17,796 nt of DNA, taken from Pseudoflavonifractor sp964504285 (GTDB taxonomy: Bacteria; Bacillota; Clostridia; Oscillospirales; Oscillospiraceae). The stretch covers positions 1 through 17,796 of the forward strand of contig CAZDDZ010000058.1 in NCBI GenBank assembly GCA_964504285.1, in the 5' to 3' direction. Under the pieces are notes generated by a model. That model searched no databases and was not told the DNA's origin. It was given only the letters and a program-made list of their open reading frames with translations. The position numbers and the translations under genes are program-made. Shown one piece after another: positions 13,560 to 17,796 of this stretch; within the stretch, counting starts at the first letter, position 1; every line of letters begins with the position of its first letter.

Positions 13560-14223
13560 ACGGCTGAAGGGGGGTGAACTTTGACATTACGCTGTCGTAG
13601 TAGTCTAAGGCCACGGCCATTAAGCGCTCATCAAGGAGGGGTAGCCCCAGCCCGTCAGTCATGGACTGGAGAAAAGAAAGCTTGGCGGTAAAGTCGGCCT
13701 TATCACCAATAAAAATGCCCACCCACATATTCATGAGCATCATAAAGGCCTCACTGGTTTCCTTGGGATGAGCCACATGAACCGAGCCGTCGGCATTGCC
13801 TGCCTCAATCAGCTTGGTTACCACGGGAGCTGCGTCCCGAATAGTAGACTGGAGCGTCAGCCAGACAATTTTGGGGTTGTTGGTGATTGCATTGGTGTTG
13901 CCGCCGCCAAGCCGGTCAAGCTCTAGCTTATCGGGATCGGACATGAGGAAGGAAAAGAGATACTGCATTTTTTCCAGTCCGTTTTTGCCGGGCAGGGCAG
14001 TTACATCATCCATCCAGTCCATTCTGGCGTAATACTGGTCACAAATCCGATCGTAAATATCCTCCTTGGACTTAAAGTGGTGGTACACCGCCCCCTTGCT
14101 CATACCCAGGGCGGCTACGATGTCGGCAATGGTAGTGTGCTCATAGCCCCGCTCCTCAAAAAGTCGTTTGGAGACTGCCAGTATCTTCTCCACGGTTTCC
14201 TCCGGGTACTTATTCCGCGCCAT
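13558..14223 (-). CDS. TetR/AcrR-family transcriptional repressor
   Basis: A 221-residue regulator. The N-terminal helix-turn-helix (about residues 10-57) contains TIADIVAALGMSKGAVYHHF, the most conserved part of the TetR family. The C-terminal ligand-binding half (about 60-221) is specific to this protein and gives no ligand. It likely represses the MFS pump downstream and itself, since a perfect palindrome covers its own predicted transcription start and a related one lies before the pump gene. AGGTG lies a few bases before the ATG. Confidence 0.92.
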   Translation of the reverse strand: MARNKYPEETVEKILAVSKRLFEERGYEHTTIADIVAALGMSKGAVYHHFKSKEDIYDRICDQYYARMDWMDDVTALPGKNGLEKMQYLFSFLMSDPDKLELDRLGGGNTNAITNNPKIVWLTLQSTIRDAAPVVTKLIEAGNADGSVHVAHPKETSEAFMMLMNMWVGIFIGDKADFTAKLSFLQSMTDGLGLPLLDERLMAVALDYYDSVMSKFTPLQP

Positions 14224-14241
14224 AATTACACCTCACTCCAC

Positions 14242-14262
14242 ATACATACCGAAGGTATGTAT
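14242..14262. promoter_or_regulatory. TetR operator at the tetR promoter
   Basis: ATACATACC-GAA-GGTATGTAT is a 21-bp inverted repeat with fully paired arms. It directly follows the -10 box of tetR and covers the predicted start (about 14256), as expected for autorepression. Confidence 0.8.
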
Positions 14263-14291
14263 AGAATAGCAGATTTGGGCAGAGCCGTCAA
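14263..14291 (-). promoter_or_regulatory. tetR promoter
   Basis: TTGACG (14291-14286), 17 bp, TATTCT (14268-14263) on the minus strand. The -35 box lies in the loop of the hairpin at 14273-14307. Confidence 0.6.
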
Positions 14292-14307
14292 GAGACCCTG
14301 CCCAAAT
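14273..14307. other. Hairpin between the DUF2871 and tetR genes
   Basis: ATTTGGGCAG (14273-14282) pairs perfectly with CTGCCCAAAT (14298-14307). It starts a few bases after the DUF2871 stop, so it may end that transcript, though no clear T-tract follows on the minus strand. The loop contains the tetR -35 box. Confidence 0.5.
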
Positions 14308-14311
14308 TATT

Positions 14312-14740
14312 TTATACCTTGGCGGGAGCAATATCCGCAACCTTGCGCAAGGCAAGGAACAGCAGCACAATTCCAACTCCGGTAAGCATGTGGCCAATGC
14401 CGGAAATGCCGGAAATAGCAGCATCCATACCCTTAGAGAGCTCGATCCCCAGCACCTGGGGAATGCCGCGCACCAGGAACATGACTGCGCTGAGAGGAAC
14501 GCCGATGTTGTAAATAACCAAGAATGCGCCGAAGGGCTTGGTAGAGAGCAAATCGGTTTTCATGGCAAACAGAGCAATGAGGAGAAAGACCACCATACCC
14601 AGCAGAAACAAATGGGTGTGCACAAGGCCCAGACTGGTACGCCCCGAAAATCCGTTAAACTTGGTAAACTCCCGGTAGAATACGCCGCCAACCATGGCAA
14701 GCACGGCATAGAGAAAGCTAAGGTTAACTATCTTTTTCAT
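14312..14740 (-). CDS. DUF2871 family membrane protein
   Basis: A 142-residue protein with four hydrophobic segments (about 5-25, 40-62, 70-92, 112-132). Histidines occur in the membrane regions at VHTHLFLLG (about 40-48) and GIGHMLTG (about 111-118), which could bind heme or metal, but the function of DUF2871 is not known. GGAG lies about 11 nt before the ATG. It is transcribed from a perfect consensus promoter and probably stands alone, since a terminator of cdd lies upstream and a hairpin follows. Confidence 0.82.
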   Translation of the reverse strand: MKKIVNLSFLYAVLAMVGGVFYREFTKFNGFSGRTSLGLVHTHLFLLGMVVFLLIALFAMKTDLLSTKPFGAFLVIYNIGVPLSAVMFLVRGIPQVLGIELSKGMDAAISGISGIGHMLTGVGIVLLFLALRKVADIAPAKV

Positions 14741-14778
14741 TTATAAAACTCCAATCGATAAAGTAAATTGTTACTGTT

Positions 14779-14807
14779 ATTATAAGCCGGATATTTACCT
14801 TTGTCAA
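14779..14807 (-). promoter_or_regulatory. Perfect consensus promoter of the DUF2871 gene
   Basis: TTGACA (14807-14802), exactly 17 bp, TATAAT (14784-14779) on the minus strand, with the start near 14772. Such a full match predicts strong constitutive expression, or repression by a factor not visible here. Confidence 0.85.
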
Positions 14808-14819
14808 CAACATAAAAAA

Positions 14820-14844
14820 GCGCACCGCAATCTTTGCGGTGCGC
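14820..14844 (-). terminator. Terminator of cdd
   Basis: A perfect 11-bp GC-rich stem (14820-14830 and 14834-14844) with a 3-base loop, followed on the minus strand by six T. It lies just after the cdd stop codon. Confidence 0.9.
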
Positions 14845-14849
14845 ACGGC

Positions 14850-15257
14850 TTATTTTTGTGTCAGTGATTTCGGCCCAAAGCCATGGGGCAGCAGCTCGGA
14901 GAGGGGAAGCGTTACGAACTCATGGTCGCCGCGAGCCACCAGCACGGTCAGGTTAGGGGCAAACTCATAAAGCATCTGGCGGCACGCACCGCAGGGCCAG
15001 CAGTAGTCGGCGGAATTACCCACCACGGCGATGCGCGTTAAATCATCCCGTCGGCCCTCGCTTACGGCCTTAACCAGGGCAGTGCGCTCGGCGCAGATGC
15101 AGGAGCCGTAGGCCGCATTTTCAACATTGCAGCCGGTGAACACTGTGCCGTCGCCACACACCAGGGCTGCACCCACGGGAAAACCGGAATAGGGGACGTA
15201 GGAGCGATCCAGCATGGTAAATGCCAGCTCTACCAGCTCTTTATCGGTCATAGCCAT
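14850..15257 (-). CDS. cdd: Cytidine deaminase
   Basis: A 135-residue zinc enzyme converting cytidine and deoxycytidine to uridine and deoxyuridine plus ammonia for pyrimidine salvage. The zinc and catalytic motifs are CAE (55-57) and PCGACRQ (88-94), giving zinc ligands Cys55, Cys89 and Cys92 and proton shuttle Glu57. The substrate-side GCNVENAAYG (42-51) is also present. Length is that of the homotetrameric class. AAGGAGG lies 9-10 nt before the ATG, and it is buried in the 3' arm of the hairpin at 15261-15311. The gene is monocistronic, with its own promoter overlapping the antiporter terminator. Confidence 0.96.
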   Translation of the reverse strand: MAMTDKELVELAFTMLDRSYVPYSGFPVGAALVCGDGTVFTGCNVENAAYGSCICAERTALVKAVSEGRRDDLTRIAVVGNSADYCWPCGACRQMLYEFAPNLTVLVARGDHEFVTLPLSELLPHGFGPKSLTQK

Positions 15258-15260
15258 AAA

Positions 15261-15311
15261 AAGGCCTCCTTTTAAATGGTAGCAACATCATACCATTCAA
15301 AAGGAGGCCTT
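15261..15311 (-). terminator. Antiporter terminator hairpin that holds the cdd ribosome binding site
   Basis: Twenty of 21 positions pair between 15261-15281 and 15291-15311, around a 9-base loop. On the minus strand the stem is followed by TTTTT and then the cdd start codon. The 3' arm contains AAGGAGG, the cdd ribosome binding site, so read-through transcripts would have it sequestered. Confidence 0.85.
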
Positions 15312-15315
15312 GCAA
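15287..15315 (-). promoter_or_regulatory. cdd promoter inside the antiporter terminator
   Basis: TTGCAA (15315-15310), 17 bp, TATGAT (15292-15287) on the minus strand. The predicted start is near 15280, past the 5' arm and loop, leaving the ribosome binding site free in transcripts begun here. Confidence 0.6.
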
Positions 15316-15317
15316 CG

Positions 15318-16259
15318 TCAGATGACCATAATGAGAAGATAGGAGAGGTACACGGCCAGCAGCGCCCCGCCCTGCCAGCGGCGGAATTTTCCGGTGAGAA
15401 GCACGGGCACCATGGCAATGCAGGTAACCAGCAGGCAGATGGGCAAATCCAGCAGGTAGGTCTGAGGATTGACCGGCAGAGTACCCCCGGTGAGGGCGGA
15501 GCAGATGGGAAGAATCAAGGCGATGTCAATGACGTTAGCCCCCAAAATATTGCCCACCGACAGGGACGCCTGCTTTTTCACAATGGCGGTAACAGTGGTC
15601 ACCAGTTCCGGCAGGGAGGTGCCAATGGCCACAAAGGTCAGGCCAATAATATTCTCGGGGACGCCTATAATGCGAGCCAATTCACTGCCGTTATCCACCA
15701 ACAGCCGGGCGCCGATGACAATGCCGGCCGCCCCCAGCAGAAAGAACAGGAGCTTTTTGGGTATGTCCTTTTTCGTGTAAGGGGTGCGTGTCTCCTGGCC
15801 GCCCATGGCTCTGCCCGAGGCGATATTGTCAGCCAGGTAGAGGAGGAAAAGGGCAAATAGGATGACCCCGCTCCAGAGACTAATCATGTCCATGGCGGCA
15901 AGCACCAGAAGAATGGCAGTGACCGCAATGAGGATAAGCGCCTTGCGGTCAAAGTGGCGGTGGTCAACCGCGGCGGGAATGGCTAAAATAGAGACCGCCA
16001 GAATCAGCCCTGTGTTGGCGGTAACCGAGCCTACGGCGTTACCCACCGCCATATCCACCTTGCCTGCCGCCGCGGCCATTACAGAAACAATCAGCTCCGG
16101 CAGGGTGGTAGCAACACTTACAATAGTTGCGCCGATGATAAATTTGGGAATACCAGTAACCTCGGCGATCCAGGCGGCTGAGTCCACAAACCAGTCGCCA
16201 CCCTTAATAATCAGTAGAATACCCAGAATAAACAGTAAAACGGTCAGTGCCAGTTCCAT
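15318..16259 (-). CDS. Calcium/sodium antiporter (CaCA family, YrbG-like)
   Basis: A 313-residue membrane exchanger with about ten segments in two inverted halves. The two alpha repeats are clear: GATIVSVATTLPELIVS with GNAVGSVTANT in the first half, and GLTFVAIGTSLPELVTT with GNILGANVIDI in the second. Their PEL glutamates form the cation site. It probably exchanges Ca2+ for Na+ or H+ across the cytoplasmic membrane. The length fits bacterial YrbG-type proteins. AGGAG lies 9 nt before the ATG. A MITE-like element sits directly upstream; no clear promoter was found there. Confidence 0.93.
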   Translation of the reverse strand: MELALTVLLFILGILLIIKGGDWFVDSAAWIAEVTGIPKFIIGATIVSVATTLPELIVSVMAAAAGKVDMAVGNAVGSVTANTGLILAVSILAIPAAVDHRHFDRKALILIAVTAILLVLAAMDMISLWSGVILFALFLLYLADNIASGRAMGGQETRTPYTKKDIPKKLLFFLLGAAGIVIGARLLVDNGSELARIIGVPENIIGLTFVAIGTSLPELVTTVTAIVKKQASLSVGNILGANVIDIALILPICSALTGGTLPVNPQTYLLDLPICLLVTCIAMVPVLLTGKFRRWQGGALLAVYLSYLLIMVI

Positions 16260-16274
16260 TAATACAGCTCCTTA

Positions 16275-16352
16275 TAAAGCGGTTCTGAAAAGTCGGGGTG
16301 GTCGGAATTTTCGTGAGAAAGACGGTCGCCAGGACTTTTCAGAGCTTCTCTA
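16275..16352. mobile_element. TA-bounded MITE-like element, copy 3 (78 bp)
   Basis: The left end TAAAGCGGTTCTGAAAAGTC and the right end, read inverted, TAGAGAAGCTCTGAAAAGTC share an 11-bp perfect core, TCTGAAAAGTC. The left end matches copy 1 at 18 of 20 bases. TA bounds both sides. There is no reading frame inside. It lies between the second MFS gene and the antiporter. Confidence 0.6.
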
Positions 16353-16381
16353 GGGAAGCGCCGATTTATTCAGAGCTTCCC
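16353..16381. repeat. Second palindromic element abutting MITE copy 3
   Basis: GGGAAGC pairs with GCTTCCC around a 15-base centre, directly next to copy 3. TTCAGAGCTTC occurs in direct orientation at 16339-16349 and 16370-16380, so it may be a partial duplication of the element end. On the minus strand it follows the MFS stop codon and could also act as a stem, but no T-tract is present. Confidence 0.45.
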
Positions 16382-16390
16382 CAGTATATG

Positions 16391-17608
16391 CTAGTTGCTT
16401 TTTTTATCGCAATGGCGCACTGCGGGCAGTGCGATGGCCAGTACGCCGCAGCCAACCACAATGACACCCGCTACCAAAAACCAAAGGGATAGGCCGGTCT
16501 GCTCTGCAAACAGGGCGGTGGCCAACAGTCCGATGGGGGAGGCAAGGGTCATAATGGCGTTGGAGAGCCCCAGTACACGGCCCAGATACTCCGGCTCCAC
16601 CTTTTCCTGAATCAGGGCCATAAAGAGGGAATTGAAGAAGGGGCCGGTAAGACCCATGAGACCGGAGAGCACGGCAAAGGCCCAAAAGGCACTGGGGGGC
16701 AACAGTCCGGTGATTACCAGCAGCGCGCCCATAGACATGGTAGCGGCAGTCATGGTTATCATCTTGTTTTTGGTTCCGCCCCAGATGCCCAGAATAATGG
16801 AACCGGCCAGCATACCGGCTGAAAACAAAGTTTCCACCAGTGCCGCGCCGCCGGTACCGCTGCTAAAATACTGCTTGCTCATCAGGGGAAAGAGCGCACC
16901 CACGGGCATAAAGGCAACACAGAACAGGGAGCAAATCAGGCAGAGCTCCCATAACCAGCGGTGGGATCTGAGGACGGCAAAGCCATCCTTTGTGTCCTGC
17001 CAGAGCCGCAGTTTCTGACCGGCCTTGCCTACCTTCAGCATCGGCAGACGGGCAGCCAGCACACCCAAAATTGCCAGCAGAGCGCCCACTAAATCCAGCA
17101 AAAGCACCCAGTGGAGCGGAAAACGGTCGTAGCATATGGCGGCCAGGGCGGGGGAGAGGAGCATGGATACGGTTTGGATGCCCTGGCTCCAGCCAGCACA
17201 TTTGGCCAGAGATTCGGGAGGGGCAATGAGGGGCGTGACTGCCTGAATACAGGGGGTGTGGAAGGCTGCGCCCACACTGCGCAGAGCCAGCACCAGCATA
17301 ATGGGCAGAACGGTCAGCTCACCTCGGGCGGCCAGAACGACCAGGGAGAGGGAGACTAGTCCGATGGCGCCGTCCGAGACCATCATGATAGTGCGGCGGT
17401 CAAAGCGGTCGGCAAAGGAGCCGGTGAACAGAGAGAGCATCCCTTGAGGCAGCATACCTACCAGCATGGCAATGGACAGAACTGCCGCCGAGCCGGTCAG
17501 GTCGGTGAGATACCAAATCAGCGCGTACTGGGAAATAAAACTGGAGAGAATGGAAAAGGCCTGGCCCACCCAGAGTATGACAAATTTACGCTTCCAATGT
17601 TTAATCAA
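16391..17608 (-). CDS. MFS transporter (DHA3 type)
   Basis: A 405-residue major-facilitator protein with about 12 membrane segments. The segment 2-3 loop reads GSFADRFDRRTIM, and the start FVILWVGQAFSILSSFISQYALIWYL is typical of DHA3 exporters. Substrate unknown. The start is taken as TTG at 17608, because AGGAGG lies 6 nt upstream (17615-17620) and no ATG is suitably placed; the frame is open further to another TTG at 17638, which lacks a ribosome binding site. It is related to, but clearly divergent from, the MFS protein at 12202-13470, and no regulator gene is adjacent. Confidence 0.86.
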   Translation of the reverse strand: MIKHWKRKFVILWVGQAFSILSSFISQYALIWYLTDLTGSAAVLSIAMLVGMLPQGMLSLFTGSFADRFDRRTIMMVSDGAIGLVSLSLVVLAARGELTVLPIMLVLALRSVGAAFHTPCIQAVTPLIAPPESLAKCAGWSQGIQTVSMLLSPALAAICYDRFPLHWVLLLDLVGALLAILGVLAARLPMLKVGKAGQKLRLWQDTKDGFAVLRSHRWLWELCLICSLFCVAFMPVGALFPLMSKQYFSSGTGGAALVETLFSAGMLAGSIILGIWGGTKNKMITMTAATMSMGALLVITGLLPPSAFWAFAVLSGLMGLTGPFFNSLFMALIQEKVEPEYLGRVLGLSNAIMTLASPIGLLATALFAEQTGLSLWFLVAGVIVVGCGVLAIALPAVRHCDKKSN

Positions 17609-17685
17609 ATACTTCCTCCTATCAATCTTGTGAGACAATGTCTGTAAAAGCAGGACGAGAGGTTGTCGCCCAAATCAGGAAAGCC

Positions 17686-17714
17686 ATCATAGCACGGGGT
17701 TAAAGGCGTGTCAA
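17686..17714 (-). promoter_or_regulatory. Promoter of the second MFS gene
   Basis: TTGACA (17714-17709), 17 bp, TATGAT (17691-17686) on the minus strand. The predicted start near 17679 leaves a leader of about 70 nt. Confidence 0.75.
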
Positions 17715-17745
17715 GAGAGGAGCCTACTGACCGTGTCTTCCACAG

Positions 17746-17793
17746 CAAGCTGAACGCTGCTGCCATATTAAAACGGCAGCAGCGTTCAGCTTG
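17746..17793. terminator. Long perfect hairpin, probable terminator of an upstream gene
   Basis: A perfect 19-bp GC-rich stem (17746-17764 and 17775-17793) with a 10-base AT-rich loop at the window edge. No T-tract follows in either direction inside the window, so calling it an intrinsic terminator is uncertain. Confidence 0.5.
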
Positions 17794-17796
17794 TCG

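Noticed and set aside
15276..15860. A plus-strand open frame opposite the antiporter gene
   Set aside because: Antisense to a strongly conserved CaCA protein; its apparent ribosome binding context is the mirror of the cdd/antiporter hairpin.
12202..17608. Calling the two MFS pumps antibiotic-resistance genes
   Set aside because: Membership in the DHA3 group is visible, but nothing in the sequence shows a drug substrate.
1..17796. CRISPR array, tRNA or rRNA genes, prophage or transposase genes
   Set aside because: No regularly spaced direct repeats, no tRNA-like cloverleaf with CCA context, no rRNA stretch and no transposase or phage proteins were seen.

Overview
The window reads as ordinary chromosome of a Gram-positive anaerobe of the Clostridia, most likely an Oscillospiraceae-type gut bacterium. 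The reasons are strong AGGAGG-type ribosome binding sites, TTG starts, an enhancer-dependent sigma-54 regulator with a PrpR-type sensor, CsoR rather than CueR copper control, DUF378/DUF2871 small membrane proteins and DHA3-type MFS pumps. This placement is inferred from gene content only. No rRNA, tRNA, CRISPR array, prophage or transposase gene is visible.

Left part (1-6326): a four-gene minus-strand operon runs 4133 to 53. It encodes a Dabb-domain protein, a YkvI-like ten-segment transporter, an IlvD/Edd-family dehydratase, and a protein made of two tandem SnoaL-like domains. A divergent plus-strand gene (4373-6301) encodes a PrpR_N-PAS-AAA-Fis sigma-54 activator. A textbook -24/-12 promoter sits upstream of the operon on the minus strand (4184-4199). 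A TTTCA-N4-TGAAA palindrome lies about 140 bp upstream of its start site and next to the regulator's own extended -10 promoter. Together this looks like an inducible uptake-and-catabolism unit for an unidentified hydroxy acid. It is the best candidate here for an undescribed system.

Middle part (6327-11930): an 8-oxoguanine-deaminase-type amidohydrolase; a csoR-copA copper export operon in which a second, CopZ-like metal-binding domain is fused to the C-terminus of CopA behind a possible internal start; and a divergent S66 (LD-carboxypeptidase/MccF-like) peptidase. The csoR and peptidase promoters overlap at their -35 boxes.

Right part (11930-17796): a DUF378 protein, an MFS pump with a TetR repressor and palindromic operators, a DUF2871 membrane protein behind a perfect consensus promoter, cytidine deaminase, a CaCA-type Ca2+/Na+ antiporter and a second MFS pump, all on the minus strand.

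Two kinds of structure recur between genes. First, a family of TA-bounded inverted-repeat elements (ends like TAGAGCGTTTCTGAAAAGTC) occurs at 6351-6440, 10397-10439 and 16275-16352, plus a solitary end at 10825-10844. Second, at two genes (the deaminase and cdd) the promoter overlaps the 5' arm of the preceding gene's terminator hairpin. A transcript begun there cannot form the hairpin, while read-through from upstream can. At cdd the 3' arm also holds the ribosome binding site. No gene-free stretch exceeds 300 bases; the longest is the 4134-4372 intergenic control region.
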